Source: JAHEEL01 sp942491345
Lineage (GTDB): Bacteria; Actinomycetota; Acidimicrobiia; Spongiisociales; UBA5794
Length of the DNA: 64,000 nt
Direction: 5' to 3'
Assembly (NCBI GenBank): GCA_942491345.1
Contig: CALOAN010000044.1
Span: 1-64,000, forward strand
In this document: positions 42,075 to 52,500 of the stretch, one piece after another
Numbering within the stretch: position 1 is the first letter of the stretch
Layout: every line of letters begins with the position of its first letter
Position numbers and translations under genes: made by a program
Notes under the pieces: model-generated
Told to the model about the DNA's origin: nothing
Database searches by the model: none
What the model saw: only the letters and a program-made list of their open reading frames with translations

Positions 42075-42773
42075 TCAAACGCTGGAGAACGCGTCTGCGG
42101 ACAGCTCACGACTCCCGTTCGCGATGCCGTCGACAATGACCCGGGCGACGATCGAGGGATCGAGGCCGGCCGGCATCGCCGGGGCGGTTCCTGAGATCGA
42201 ACGTCCGGCGAGACCGGTTTCGGTATGCGGTGGACGGGCATCGAGGACCTGAATCCCCTGGCGCCGAAGCTCGCGTCCGAGCGCTTGTGTTGCGGCGCTG
42301 AGGCCTGCTTTCACTGCGGAATACGCGGCGAGGCCCGCCATCGGCTGGTCGGCGACCACGCCCGTGATGTTGACGACAAAACCTCCTTCGAGATGCGGCA
42401 CCGCCGTGCGGATCACACGCAGCGGACCGACCAAATCGGTTGCCACGAGCTCATCGAGCGCAGCATCGTCGAGGTCCTCGAGGGGTCCGAAGGCCACCAC
42501 TCCGGCGGCGTTGACGACGCCATCGAGTCCACCGAGTGTGTCGATCGTCGTATTGACCACATGGTCGGCATGGTGAGGCTGGCGGAGATCGAACTGCACG
42601 GAGGGGACGTCCGCACCCACCTCTGCGGCTCGTTGCTGCAGACGATTTCGATCCCGACCGGCGAGCATCACCAGCCCTCCGCGGTTTCTCAGCTCGCCGG
42701 CGATGTGGCTGCCCAGTACTCCGGAACCACCAAGCACCAAGGTTCGGCTTCCGGAGAGGTCTCGTTCCTTCAT
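42075..42773 (-). CDS. Short-chain dehydrogenase/reductase
   Basis: The 232-residue protein has the SDR pattern: GGSGVLGSHIAGELRNRGGLVMLAGRDRNRL (NAD(P)-binding Gly motif and the Arg that favours NADP), NAAGVVAFGPL, and NITGVVADQPMAGLAAYSAVKAGL with the catalytic Tyr-x3-Lys near 150-154; the usual active-site Ser is replaced by Thr-Gly in NITGVVA. Substrate unknown. Divergent from the patatin gene, 79 bp apart. Confidence 0.9.
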   Translation of the reverse strand: MKERDLSGSRTLVLGGSGVLGSHIAGELRNRGGLVMLAGRDRNRLQQRAAEVGADVPSVQFDLRQPHHADHVVNTTIDTLGGLDGVVNAAGVVAFGPLEDLDDAALDELVATDLVGPLRVIRTAVPHLEGGFVVNITGVVADQPMAGLAAYSAVKAGLSAATQALGRELRRQGIQVLDARPPHTETGLAGRSISGTAPAMPAGLDPSIVARVIVDGIANGSRELSADAFSSV

Positions 42774-42852
42774 GCGCCTTTGATAGCCCTGAGCGTCTTC
42801 CTACCGGACCACTTCCTCGGTGTACTTTGCCGGGAATCAGAGATCCGCCGCC

Positions 42853-43764
42853 ATGGTTCACTCACGTGTGACCGAACGAATCGCCTTTGTGCTTGGTGCC
42901 GGCGGAGCCTATGGCTGGGTATTCCACGCCGGCGTTCTCCACGGGGTCGAACGCGCCCTGAAGGCCCCGCCGAATGATGCGGACCTGATCATCGGGACGT
43001 CGGCCGGTTCCGCGATCGGTGCCGCGATACGAGCCGGAATCGGAACGCGCGACCTCGCCGAGGTGGTCTCACGCCCGCCGAGCGAAGAAGACCGGAAGCG
43101 GATGAGGAACGAGCTCCGTGACGCCCGCAAGACATTGATCCCGTTTGCACCGCGCCTCGTGCAGCATGCCCTCAGCCAAGACCGAACCGGCATGCTGGGT
43201 GTTGCCGGCCTTCTTCCACCGGGTATCTTCCCAACCGCGTGGCTCGCTCGCTTCCCCGGCATGGAGCACCATGCCCAGTGGCCTGAGGGGCTGTGGATAC
43301 CAGCGGTCTCGGCCACTACCGGCGACGTCGTTGTGTTCGGCCGCGACCGACGCGATATTGATGTGCATCGTGCGGCACAGGCCTCGTCAGCGGTCCCCGG
43401 CATGTTCCAGCCACACGTAATCGATGGGACGGCCTACTTCGATGGAGGCGTGGTGTCCCCAACACACGCCGATCTTGCTGCCGAGATCGATCCCGATCTC
43501 GTGATCATCTCTTCCCCGATGACCCGCCCTGGACGGCGGCTCACCTCCGGTCATGCACGAAAGCGCCTAGCCGAGGAAGTCGCCGCTCTCGAGACGGGAA
43601 ACGCTCGCGTCGTCACCATCGAGCCGGATGCCGAGACCGGTCGGCTCGCCGATGGCTTCCCACGGTCGAGCGGTTCGAATGCGTCACGCATCTTCGAATC
43701 GGCGGCGTCCCTCGCCGAGCAATCGGTTGGTGCATCTCGAGAACCTCAACCCGTCGGCTCCTAG
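42853..43764 (+). CDS. Patatin-like phospholipase
   Basis: The 303-residue product has the patatin pattern: oxyanion loop FVLGAGGAYGWVFHAGVLHGVE, nucleophile elbow IIGTSAGSAIGA with Ser50, and catalytic Asp197 in TAYFDGGVVSPTHADLA. The start at ATG 42853 places the Gly-rich loop at the N-terminus as usual; an earlier in-frame start at 42820 is possible. It probably hydrolyses acyl esters of lipids in the cytosol or at the membrane. Confidence 0.9.
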   Translation: MVHSRVTERIAFVLGAGGAYGWVFHAGVLHGVERALKAPPNDADLIIGTSAGSAIGAAIRAGIGTRDLAEVVSRPPSEEDRKRMRNELRDARKTLIPFAPRLVQHALSQDRTGMLGVAGLLPPGIFPTAWLARFPGMEHHAQWPEGLWIPAVSATTGDVVVFGRDRRDIDVHRAAQASSAVPGMFQPHVIDGTAYFDGGVVSPTHADLAAEIDPDLVIISSPMTRPGRRLTSGHARKRLAEEVAALETGNARVVTIEPDAETGRLADGFPRSSGSNASRIFESAASLAEQSVGASREPQPVGS

Positions 43765-43903
43765 TCCGCTGCGCCGGCAACGGCGAGTTGGATCCGGCAT
43801 GAGGTGCCCAGACATTGCCGGACCACTATTTGGGCGGCATCGGCTATTCCGTTGGTGCGATCACAAGACAACCGGTCTTCTGTCCCGGCCGGTCGAGCGG
43901 GAA

Positions 43904-44761
43904 CTACGCCGGTGTCAGCCGACCGAACCCTCCATGTCGGGGACGGTCGCCGACGAGGGCCCCGAACACACCCCCGGCGACAAATCCGACGAACACACCG
44001 GCAAACGCAACCTGCGTGAAGATTGCGTAACCGGTGTTCTCGCCGACATCGATCACTCCGGACGCTGCGAGAACATGGAGGATCGCGGCGGGGAGGAAGC
44101 CGACGGCGCCACCGATGAGGAAGATCGCGAGCCGCTTCGGTGCCGGCGACCAGGCCATGCTCAGTCCCGCGATGACTGCGATGATCCCGACGGTGACAAT
44201 CAGGTTCGGAATCGCGACGTCCTGTGCGGGCACCGTGTTGGCATCGACCCACGTTTCGGCCTCGTCGCGCGATCCCTCGAACACCACGACCATGAGCCGG
44301 TCCCGCTCCCAGGTGGCTACCGCCTCAGGAGTCCCGCGGAAGACTTCGACCTGCAGACCGTGCAATTCGTCCATGCGATACGCCACGGCGATGGATTCGT
44401 CGACCCGCTCGATCATGAACTGGAAGTCGGCGTCTCCGGATCCATACTCCTCTTCGACACTGGCGGGACTACCGCGAAACACCTCTTGGTTCAGCCCGAG
44501 GGTGTCATCCACGAGATAGACCGCCGACGTGGAGGCATCGATGGGCACGATTTCGTACCGAGTCGCCGCCGCACCCACTGCGTCGGCGTAGCCGTAGATG
44601 AGCACAGTGCCGTTGGCTTGCTCCTGCCAGCCCTCCACGCGCTCTTCGTAGGGGACTTCCACGTCCATGGCGTAGCCGCGGTCGACGAAGCCAATCACGA
44701 TGAGAACGGCACCCACGCCAATACCTACGGTGAGAACGGTGCGAGAGATCGAGGAACTCAT
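43904..44761 (-). CDS. Membrane protein with a large extracytoplasmic domain
   Basis: The 285-residue protein has one N-terminal TM helix (VLTVGIGVGAVLIVIGFV), about 150 residues of soluble sequence (YEERVEGWQEQANGTVLIYGYADAVGAAATRYEIVPIDASTSAVYLVDDTLGLNQEVFRGSPASVEEEYGSG) and then four TM helices (LIVTVGIIAVIAGLSMAW, LAIFLIGGAVGFLPAAIL, IFTQVAFAGVFVGFVAGGVFG). The soluble part contains two similar segments, GLNQEVFRGSPASVEEEYGSGDADF and GLQVEVFRGTPEAVATWERD, an internal repeat. No family is recognised. It lies 138 bp downstream of the DUF5671-like gene. Confidence 0.7.
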   Translation of the reverse strand: MSSSISRTVLTVGIGVGAVLIVIGFVDRGYAMDVEVPYEERVEGWQEQANGTVLIYGYADAVGAAATRYEIVPIDASTSAVYLVDDTLGLNQEVFRGSPASVEEEYGSGDADFQFMIERVDESIAVAYRMDELHGLQVEVFRGTPEAVATWERDRLMVVVFEGSRDEAETWVDANTVPAQDVAIPNLIVTVGIIAVIAGLSMAWSPAPKRLAIFLIGGAVGFLPAAILHVLAASGVIDVGENTGYAIFTQVAFAGVFVGFVAGGVFGALVGDRPRHGGFGRLTPA

Positions 44762-44899
44762 GAATCACTCCTCTTGCCCCATTGTCGTCCACCACGCTCG
44801 ATCGCGGAAGGGCCAAACCTGGATCGATCTCGGTACGCAGGCACCGCTCGCAATCTCCGGCAGCGGCTCCCCGTCGGAACATCATCAGCGGGGTGCAAC

Positions 44900-46603
44900 T
44901 CACTCCAGAGGTATCACCTCAAAGCCACGCCCCTCAGCCCGATCCACGATCACGACGTGCTGGTGGCCTTCGGTGCCCAGGGCGGCGAGGACATCGCCGA
45001 TCGAATCCACATCAATCGGCGGAGCAGCAGCGTGGAATCTACGAACACGGATGTCCGCGGCCTCGAGAGCGCTCACCATCTCCTGACCGGCGGCGGTGAC
45101 GAGGATCACCTCACGAACCGTCGGCCTGACCACCTTTGGCGTCTCGGACCGGTCGTGACGCACGACGGTGAAGTGGTACCACGCCACGGCGCCGGCGGTT
45201 GCGAGCAGTGAGATTGGGACCGCCACAGCGTCGAGCACTTCTGCCACGCCGGTGCCGTCGAGGATCGCTTGGACGATGAGGTAGACGAGCACAATCAGAT
45301 TCACGAGAGCGACCAGCCCGCTCACGCCGAGCACGATGAAGAGGTAGGTTCGGCGGGTCGTTGATTGCGCCTCGTCGACTCCCTGGCGCACGCGCTCGCG
45401 CTGCGCCCGCGACCAGTAAATCCCCCACAGCGGCCCTCCGACAGCGAGGAGTGTCAGAGCAACGGCGATCACGCTGCGATCGGATCCGGTTATCTCCGTG
45501 CCGGCGATAGCCCATAGGGCATAGGTCAGGAGCGTCGCCAGTCCGCCTGCGGCGACCACGAGGCCGGCACCGGAAAGGAGATAGTCGTAGACCCGATCGA
45601 CTTCGGTCCGATCACGCTCAGTGCCGCCATCGAGGACATGACGGTGATACGCCCACGCGGCCACGCCGGCAGCCACGACGCCGAGCGCAGCCGGGACGAC
45701 CTCGAAGTGCTCCGTCGCCGTGCCGGATGGGTCGGCGAGCAGCCACTCCAGTACGCGAAATACAGCGGTTCCGACCCCGGCCACGACCAAGAGAACGCCA
45801 CTCAGCACACCCGCCAGCAGGACGTAGGCATTCCACAGTCCCGAGCGCTCATCGTGCACCGTGGTGCGCAGCCAGTACCACCCCCACACCACCGCGCCCA
45901 CCGCGCACGCGGCGAGGGGACGTACGATCTGCTCGGCCGTCGGACCGATAGGCGCGATGTCGACAACCGTGTCGTACAACTCGACGAGGACGTTGGCGGC
46001 AGCGACGGTGCCGGCCGAAAGCAGCACTACAAGGCCTACAAACGACCCCATCAGGTGCTCAATGCGCAGGTTGGGCTCGTAGCCCTCGCGCTCGGCAACC
46101 CACCAATGCACAGCCCACACGGTTCCCCAGATCACCACGTTCACAAGAGCCGTGCGGTCGAGCCCATCGCCGACCAGCAGATCACCGACAAGCGTGATGA
46201 GCAAGGTGACCGTCGTTACCAGAGAGCCGAATAGAACCAGGGTGAGGTAGAGAGCCCATCCGGGAGAACGCACTTCCGCCGGATCGTCGCGCAGACGTCG
46301 CCGGGTGAACATCGCGAGCACGATGAAGGCGGGCGCCGCAACAACCACAAACGCGATCGACAGAGCGACCGCTGCGGTGTCCGTGGTGATCTGCTGGGCT
46401 GAAGTTGCTGCCGCGTCAACCAGTCCCGCCAGCCCGACACACGAGAGCACCAGCGTCAACAGCATCATGAGATACCGGAACATGCGGCGGGCGGCAATAC
46501 CTTCGCCGTCAGCTGTCGTACGGTCACGGCCGTCGATCGCCCGCACGATGAGCACGACGATTCCCAGCAGGACCAACAAAGGCAGCAGTGCAAAGAACGC
46601 CAT
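44900..46603 (-). CDS. Polytopic membrane protein, DUF5671-like repeats
   Basis: From the ATG at 46603 (GGAGGCG upstream; overlaps the previous stop as TGATG) the 567-residue protein has about 14 TM helices. Three similar blocks of roughly 130 residues each start with Arg-Arg-x-Tyr/Phe before a helix: ARRMFRYLMMLLTLVLSCVGLAGLV, VDRVYDYLLSGAGLVVAAGGLATLL, TRRTYLFIVLGVSGLVALVNLIV, the spacing seen in DUF5671 proteins. The C-terminal ~90 residues are soluble (VREVILVTAAGQEMVSALEAADIRVRRFHAAAPPIDVDSIGDVLAALGTEGHQHVVIVDRAEGRGFEVIPLE). Function unknown. Confidence 0.75.
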   Translation of the reverse strand: MAFFALLPLLVLLGIVVLIVRAIDGRDRTTADGEGIAARRMFRYLMMLLTLVLSCVGLAGLVDAAATSAQQITTDTAAVALSIAFVVVAAPAFIVLAMFTRRRLRDDPAEVRSPGWALYLTLVLFGSLVTTVTLLITLVGDLLVGDGLDRTALVNVVIWGTVWAVHWWVAEREGYEPNLRIEHLMGSFVGLVVLLSAGTVAAANVLVELYDTVVDIAPIGPTAEQIVRPLAACAVGAVVWGWYWLRTTVHDERSGLWNAYVLLAGVLSGVLLVVAGVGTAVFRVLEWLLADPSGTATEHFEVVPAALGVVAAGVAAWAYHRHVLDGGTERDRTEVDRVYDYLLSGAGLVVAAGGLATLLTYALWAIAGTEITGSDRSVIAVALTLLAVGGPLWGIYWSRAQRERVRQGVDEAQSTTRRTYLFIVLGVSGLVALVNLIVLVYLIVQAILDGTGVAEVLDAVAVPISLLATAGAVAWYHFTVVRHDRSETPKVVRPTVREVILVTAAGQEMVSALEAADIRVRRFHAAAPPIDVDSIGDVLAALGTEGHQHVVIVDRAEGRGFEVIPLE

Positions 46604-47052
46604 CACGCCTCCCAGCAGTAGATTGGCCACGGAACCTCAGCGATCAGCCAGACGTCACCGGCCCGCTCGAGGATCAGCGTATCTCGGAATGAGTACGGCT
46701 CCCCCAGGAACACGCTGGAAGCGGATCGCTCAGTGATTTCCACCGTCACCGCGATGCGGCCGGCGTCAGGTTCGGTATCGAGGATCACAACACGGAGGCT
46801 GTCCGCGCCGTCCCGAATCTGGCTCAGGCCCGCATCGCAGCGCTCGACGAGATCCGGCATCAGAAAGCGCTCCGCGTCGACCCGGCTTCGATCGACGACC
46901 GCTTGGAAGTACCCCTGGACTGCCGCCTCGGGTGTTCCTGCGTCGAACTGGTCCGGACCCTGAAGCGCGAGCACGAGCGCCACCACAACGATCACCCCGA
47001 TTGCTGCGACGATGATCCCGAGGACGACGCCACTACGCGTGATCCCTTTCAT
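46603..47052 (-). CDS. Membrane-anchored protein with NTF2-like domain
   Basis: From the ATG at 47052 (149 residues) a TM helix (VVLGIIVAAIGVIVVVALVLAL) is followed by FDAGTPEAAVQGYFQAVVDRSRVDAERFLMPDLVERCDAGLSQIRDGADSLRVVILDTEPDAGRIAVTVEITERS, a DUF4878/NTF2-like extracytoplasmic domain. It is coupled to the DUF5671-like gene by a TGATG overlap and is divergent from the DUF2589 operon. Probably an envelope component of unknown role. Confidence 0.75.
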   Translation of the reverse strand: MKGITRSGVVLGIIVAAIGVIVVVALVLALQGPDQFDAGTPEAAVQGYFQAVVDRSRVDAERFLMPDLVERCDAGLSQIRDGADSLRVVILDTEPDAGRIAVTVEITERSASSVFLGEPYSFRDTLILERAGDVWLIAEVPWPIYCWEA

Positions 47053-47458
47053 ACCACCAGTGTTGTCCTCGTCCAGAGGGTCGTCTAGGGCCGGCAGCCA
47101 CTCCCCGCGAAGCCGAGCCCGGGAACGCAAGCTTGGGCGGAACCAGCAGCTCGTCGGCGCGGAGGCAAACCGCCGCGCACAACCAGCCCTGAACGGCATC
47201 ACTCGGCTGCCGGCACGCACGAAGACAAATAGTCACTCGCGTAGTCACATCTGGCGCGTACGGTGAAGCAGGCTTGGCGACGGAGACGACGAAGGCAGCC
47301 TCATCCGAGGGAAAGGGAGGCTGCAAGTAGACCGTTGAAACCGATCACAACGCGCCTCACCCACCGCGCCCTTCGCTCCCTACCACACGACCGGGTATCC
47401 ACCTCGGTCACCTGCTGAGCGAAGCACCGCTGGATGAGGAGCCGGGGAGGACACCACC
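47053..47458. promoter_or_regulatory. Divergent promoter region of the DUF2589 operon
   Basis: This 406-bp gap has no gene I can support. GCAGCCTC (47295-47302) and GAGGCTGC (47317-47324) form an 8-bp inverted repeat with a 14-bp spacer, in the position of an operator or leader hairpin for the plus-strand operon. GGAGGACACCACC before the ATG at 47459 is the ribosome site. Confidence 0.4.
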
Positions 47459-48115
47459 ATGCCGACACCAGGACAAGAACTTGCCAGCATCGACTTTGAA
47501 TCGATGATCGGCGGGCCGCTGATTGCGGTCATCCACGCCCAGGCCCAGGCCGCTATGTCGACCGTCAACTTCATCAAGGAGGTCGGCTTCAAGGCCCCGA
47601 CCACCGAGCAGGAAGCAGGCGGAGATACCGAGACCAACGACCCGATCTACGTCACCTTCACCTATCCAAAGGAGCTCAGCCCATTCGTACCAGCCGTTGC
47701 AGCCGACCCGAGCGCGACCCCGCCCGTCGTGGCGTCGCCGGCCGTTCCAGCGGTCTTCGAGGATCAGAACCTGAAGGTACCGATCCTCACGATGCTGCCG
47801 ATCCCATTCATCCGCATCGACGAAACCACAGTCGACTTCAACGCGAAGATCAACTCGGTCGAGTATCGCAAGACGGTGACCAACCTCAAGATCAACGCAT
47901 CGACTGAGGCGAAGGCCGGCTGGTTCTTCGGTTCCGCGAAGCTCAAGGTGTCGACGGCATATCAGCGCACTTCAACGCAGGGCAACTCCGTGAACCGCAC
48001 GTATTCGCTTGCGGTCCACGTGAAGGCAGTCCAGGACGAGATGCCCGCCGGGATGGAGAAGATCCTCGGAATCCTCGAGGATGCCATCACGTCGACACCA
48101 GCTGAGGCCGCCTAA
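47459..48115 (+). CDS. DUF2589 domain protein
   Basis: The 218-residue protein matches the DUF2589 pattern: LASIDFESMIGGPLIAVIHAQAQAAMSTVNFIKEVGF at the start, then LKVPILTMLPIPFIRIDETTVDFNAKINSVEYRKTVTNLKI and GWFFGSAKLKVSTAYQRTSTQGNSVNRTYSLAVHVKAVQDEMPAGMEKIL. A Pro/Ala-rich insert (VPAVAADPSATPPVVASPAVPAVFED, about 78-102) loops out. The IDETTVDFNAKI strand and the Ala/Gln-rich N-terminal helix are the family hallmarks. No member has a proven role. First gene of a four-gene run. Confidence 0.85.
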   Translation: MPTPGQELASIDFESMIGGPLIAVIHAQAQAAMSTVNFIKEVGFKAPTTEQEAGGDTETNDPIYVTFTYPKELSPFVPAVAADPSATPPVVASPAVPAVFEDQNLKVPILTMLPIPFIRIDETTVDFNAKINSVEYRKTVTNLKINASTEAKAGWFFGSAKLKVSTAYQRTSTQGNSVNRTYSLAVHVKAVQDEMPAGMEKILGILEDAITSTPAEAA

Positions 48116-48146
48116 GAACGCGAGCCGCACGGCGTTGGGAGGGACC

Positions 48147-48827
48147 ATGACAAATCTGGGTGACTACTTGGGACAGTTGATGTCTGAGGTCGTGATTGCA
48201 CGCGTGCACGCCGACCTCGAGTCGGTCCGGGTGGCTGAGCTCTACGCCAGCCACCCACTCCTGCGTCATATGCCCATACCGCGGGTTCGGCTGCCGGAGA
48301 TCCAGATGGAGGTACCCGTCGTAATCGACGGATCTGGATCTCCGGGACCGACCGAATCTCCTCGAGGTGGAGCCAGCATCTCAGACGGTCGCAAGCAGTT
48401 CGACAAAGTGCTGGCGACCCACCTGCGCAACAGCAAGGTCAGGTTGCGAGCGAACCAGCGAGAAGCTCTAGTCAAGGCCCTAGACGCCGAAGCTCAACGA
48501 CCCGACCTCCCGATCGAAATCTCCGTCGACACGAACCGGTTCGCAGACCGGTTCACGAACGTAGCCATCGACGTACTCGGCGAGTCGCTGACCGAAGAGA
48601 AGATCAACAGCGTCAAGGCCGGCCTCAGGGACGACGCCCGGCTCGCCTTGCTGGCCGCCCGCACGGCGCCACCGCGAGTGACGGCACTGGTGGAGACCAG
48701 TGCCGTGCGTGAGGCAGGACCCGAGGACAAGATCACGAGGCTCCGGCTGACGATTCGCGAAGAGTCGATGGAACTCACGACAATCGAATCCGACGGTGAG
48801 ACGACCGAACGCCTCGTACCGGAGTAG
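48147..48827 (+). CDS. DUF2589-linked protein of unknown function
   Basis: From the ATG at 48147 (TTGGGAGGGACC upstream) the product has 226 residues. The N-terminus, NLGDYLGQLMSEVVIARVHADLESVRVAELYASHPLLRHMPIPRVRLPEIQMEVPVVI, is a helix followed by strands and resembles the DUF2589 N-terminal mode (helix then IPxxRLPEIQMEVPV strand). A Pro/Gly linker leads to a soluble helical part (QFDKVLATHLRNSKVRLRANQREALVKALDAEAQRPDLPIEISVDTNRFADRFTNVAIDVLGESLTEEKINSVKAGL). It looks like a second subunit of the same assembly. Confidence 0.6.
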   Translation: MTNLGDYLGQLMSEVVIARVHADLESVRVAELYASHPLLRHMPIPRVRLPEIQMEVPVVIDGSGSPGPTESPRGGASISDGRKQFDKVLATHLRNSKVRLRANQREALVKALDAEAQRPDLPIEISVDTNRFADRFTNVAIDVLGESLTEEKINSVKAGLRDDARLALLAARTAPPRVTALVETSAVREAGPEDKITRLRLTIREESMELTTIESDGETTERLVPE

Positions 48828-48833
48828 GACGAC

Positions 48834-49415
48834 ATGCTTCGCATCGTCAACCTCGAGGAGTTCCATCGGCTCCTGCTCCGCGTGCCGGCGCTTGTCGACG
48901 AGCTCGAAGAACGCACGGCCGACGCACCCGGAGCGGTGCGCAGCTGGCTCATCGAAGTCGAGGGTGCCCTCGAGAACAACCGGATGCCGCTAGCGGGGAA
49001 CATAGCCGGCCTTCGCGCGCGCCTCGACTCCGCCTCAAGGGGCGCGGTACCCGGCGGCGTCGTTCTCACCGGCTCGGTCACAAAGCGAAAGGTCCGCTAC
49101 GCCGTCGCTGCCGAGGTGCTGAAGAATGCCGCTGACACCATCGCTGCGGAGCTCGAGGCTGACGGAGCGCGTATCGATGAAGCCGACCTCCTCGCCCGCC
49201 AGCTTGTCGTCGCTGCGCAGGTGAAGGGCCTGGTGAACGGGCCGCCGTCTCGGGCGGACCATGCCGATACGATTCAGGCGCTCTGGACGGCGGTTCTCTC
49301 CGAACCCGAGATCGGGCCGGGAGCCGTTCACCTGCTCAGTTTGGTGGGGCCCAACGATGCTGTCATCGTTCTCGACCGTGCCGTCACCCGGGACGTTTGG
49401 TCGGGTCGTTCGTGA
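48834..49415 (+). CDS. Helical protein of the DUF2589 cluster
   Basis: The 193-residue product starts 7 bp after the previous stop. It is mostly helical: IVNLEEFHRLLLRVPALVDELEERTADAPGAVRSWLIEVEGALENNRMPLAGNIAGLRARLDSASRGAVP, VAAEVLKNAADTIAAELEADGARIDEADLLARQLVVAAQVKGL and DTIQALWTAVLSEPEIGPGAVHLLSLVGPNDAVIVLDRAVTRDVW. No signal peptide or TM helix. No family is recognised; it is present between DUF2589-type genes and the membrane hydrolase. Confidence 0.6.
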   Translation: MLRIVNLEEFHRLLLRVPALVDELEERTADAPGAVRSWLIEVEGALENNRMPLAGNIAGLRARLDSASRGAVPGGVVLTGSVTKRKVRYAVAAEVLKNAADTIAAELEADGARIDEADLLARQLVVAAQVKGLVNGPPSRADHADTIQALWTAVLSEPEIGPGAVHLLSLVGPNDAVIVLDRAVTRDVWSGRS

Positions 49416-49546
49416 TCGCCGTGGCGGCCGGCGCGTACTCATTCGGACACCCGTCAGTGAAACACGATCCGTGCCCGGCGTCGTTCAGTAGTTTTGGAGA
49501 TGCACTGAATCGCCGCATGCGGAGGATCGAATAGGGAGGGCGAGTC

Positions 49547-52500
49547 GTGACCACGTTCAACGACCCAGACTTCCAGGCGCAGGACTACGGCGAGACGATG
49601 CCCGAGTTCGCCGACGCCGGCATCGTCCGCATTCCCGCAGGCGTCGTCGAGCTTCGGGTGCACGGCGTTGCCGGCGGCACGCCGGAGCAGAACCTGGGCG
49701 ACCCGCATCCAATCAAGATCAGCGGCGACAACCAGGCAGGCGTCTACCGACGACGATCGAAGCTGAACTCGGGGCCGCAGCGTACGGTTGAGGCATACAA
49801 CTGGTCGTCCATGAATTCCGGGCGCACCGCACGTGCATTCTGGCTCGTGTTGTTTCCGTTCGCGGCCGTGAACTTCGCTGGTTGGCTCCTGCCGGCCGAC
49901 ATGAGAGAACCTCGACCAATCGGGAGCACGGACTCCGAGCGGAAGACACCGTGGGAGAAGGTGAAGAGCTCCCCTGTGAACCCGTGGAACAATCGCATGG
50001 TTGCCCAGATGTGTGTGCGCGGGATGGCACTCGCGATCACGGCGATTGTCATGCTCGGAATCGCAACGATCAGCGTCGACATCGTCGGGCTCCAGTGCGG
50101 AGCGGAGAACGCCTGCTCACAGCCGTGGTGGTTCGCGTGGTTTGAACCAATTCGGACCTCGTCGATCCTCGACGGACAGCCGACCCGCTTCGCCATTGTC
50201 GGTACGCTCGTCCCGGTCGCGGCTCTTGGAGGACTCTGGCTTCTCAGCCGACAATCGTCCACCTACGACCAATACGGGGTCAGGTCAAGAAACGAGGCTT
50301 CCGGACCTTCGGAACGCTCGAAGGGGCCGGTCGGTAGGCACGTCGATACGATCCGGCTCGACACGGTCGACTTCTGGCAGTCGCCCGACGCTGCCTACAT
50401 CCAAGGATGGCTCCACACATCGGTGGCCTTGGGAACCCTCGCCGTCATGCTGGCAGCTTCGATGCGAGTCCTTGCACCGAACTCGCCCCACCATGGAACG
50501 TTCCTCTTTCTGGCAATCGCAGCGGCTGGTTTGCTCGTGGTGCTCGTGGTGTTCGTGGGCATGGTCAGCTTCATGTCGCAGATTCCGCGATCCTGGCTTC
50601 GTAGATCGGATTCTCCGAGATGGCGTCCACGACAAACCTGGATTCCGTCCCTCGTGGCTGGTTTCCTGCTGAGCTGGGTTGCCCTGCTCGGCTGGGGCGC
50701 CAAGGGGACGCTGGACACTGGATCACCCGTACTCGAACCGATCCGCAACGGCCTCATCGTCGCAACACTGCTGGGAGGTTCCCTGATATTCGCATTGGCG
50801 ATGCTCGTCGGCGCATGGCGAGTGATGACGACCATCATCGCTGTGGGGCTCATGTGGTACTTCGTACTCGCGCCGCAGAATGGAGTCGTAGGCGAACCGC
50901 CGTTCGTTGTTGATGTCGGAGGAGCCTGGGCCTGGATCGTCGCTGAGGTGTTGGCCGCCGCTGTGTTCCTTGCGATCGTCTGGTGGCGGTCCAACGCGCA
51001 GAACCCCTTGTGGTGGCGATCGACGCCATCGCGGGTCGACGAAGCACACCGTCACGGCTTGTTGTGGATCGTCGGATCGGCCGGCGTACTCGCGGGGATC
51101 GGGATGGGGGCGGATGCCCGCAATGACGGGAACCCATTGATCGTCTTCGCCGTCGCCACGTCCGTTGTGCTGGTGTTTCTGCTGGTGTCGTTCTCGATGC
51201 GCTTGTCGATCGGACGAGCACAGCGTCGGCTCGACGCTCCCGAACCCGGGACCATGCGGTCAGGCACGACGTTCGTCATGGCGGCAGTCGCGATGTGTTC
51301 CATCCTTGCCATGGTGGCGAGCACGACGGTGTGGATCTCCAAGGCGCTCGGGGATGCCGTTGCTCACTCCGGTGTGACCCAGGTCGGCGCAGGCCAGATC
51401 GAATACCCGGCTGAAGCCGGGTGGTTCGCGCTCGCTGCGTTCGTCGGTTTCGTGGTCCTGTTCGGGATAATCGCCATCCGGATCGGCACCCTGCGTTGGT
51501 TCCGATGGAGGAACGACGTCGCCAAAGGCATCTGCGAGGAATACGACGTGGTACCGCCGCCCGCTCTCAGCGACGAGCCGCCGAGGTGTGAGCCGCTTCG
51601 CGATCCCGCCACCCAGGACGTGGGCGACCACTACGGCTGGAGGCTGAAGTACGCAAAGCGGATCCGCACGCGGCGCCTGTGGGCCAACCTCATCGACGAG
51701 ATCGACTGGATGATCACATCCGCGGTGATGGCGACCCTGGCCGCCCTTGGCGCCAGTGTTGTTGCACGGATGCGAGACGAACAACCCGGAGGACACGTCG
51801 ACGATGCGGTTGCCATCGCCACGTGGGTGCTGACCTTCCTCGCGATCGCTGTGTTCTTCCTGGTCAGGTCCGCACGCGACGACCGCCAGCTGCGGGGAAC
51901 CGTGGGCATCCTGTGGGAGGTCATGGGGTTCTTCCCGCGGCGGTTCCACCCGTTGGCTCCGCCGTGCTACTCGGAGCGAACCGTGATCGAACTGAGGAAC
52001 CGGGTCATCGAGTACACGAAAGCCGACGACGACGGCGGGAAGATCATCCTCGCCCACAGCCAGGGAACAATGCTGACAACCGCAGCCCTGCTCAGCCTCA
52101 ACGGGCCGCCACCGACGATCCCGGCACCGAAACAGGCGGTGCCGAAAGGATCGGAGCTCGACCATCTGGCGTTTGTGACCTACGGATGCATGCTTGAGCG
52201 GCTGTTCGGGCGCGCATGGCCCGACCAGCTGCAGAAGCAGTATCTGGTCAACCTCAAGGCACGAATCGAGCATGGTCCGAACGGCCCGAAAGAGTGGGCG
52301 ATGTCGGACACGCCACTGGCGTACCCAACGCCGAACGGACCAACAAGGTGGATGAACTTTGGCCGCTACACGGACTATCTCGGTGGCCGTGTCTTTGCGC
52401 CGCTCCAGCCGAAGCCAACGCCAAACTCGAGATTCGGCGAGTGGGATGTCGACGTGCGGCCCCGGGACGACATCATGTTCCAGGATCCGACCCGCCGTTG

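Noticed and set aside
43628..45211. Long plus-strand open frame across 43.6-45.2 kb
   Set aside because: Antisense to two membrane-protein genes and overlapping the end of the patatin gene; composition typical of a high-GC shadow frame.
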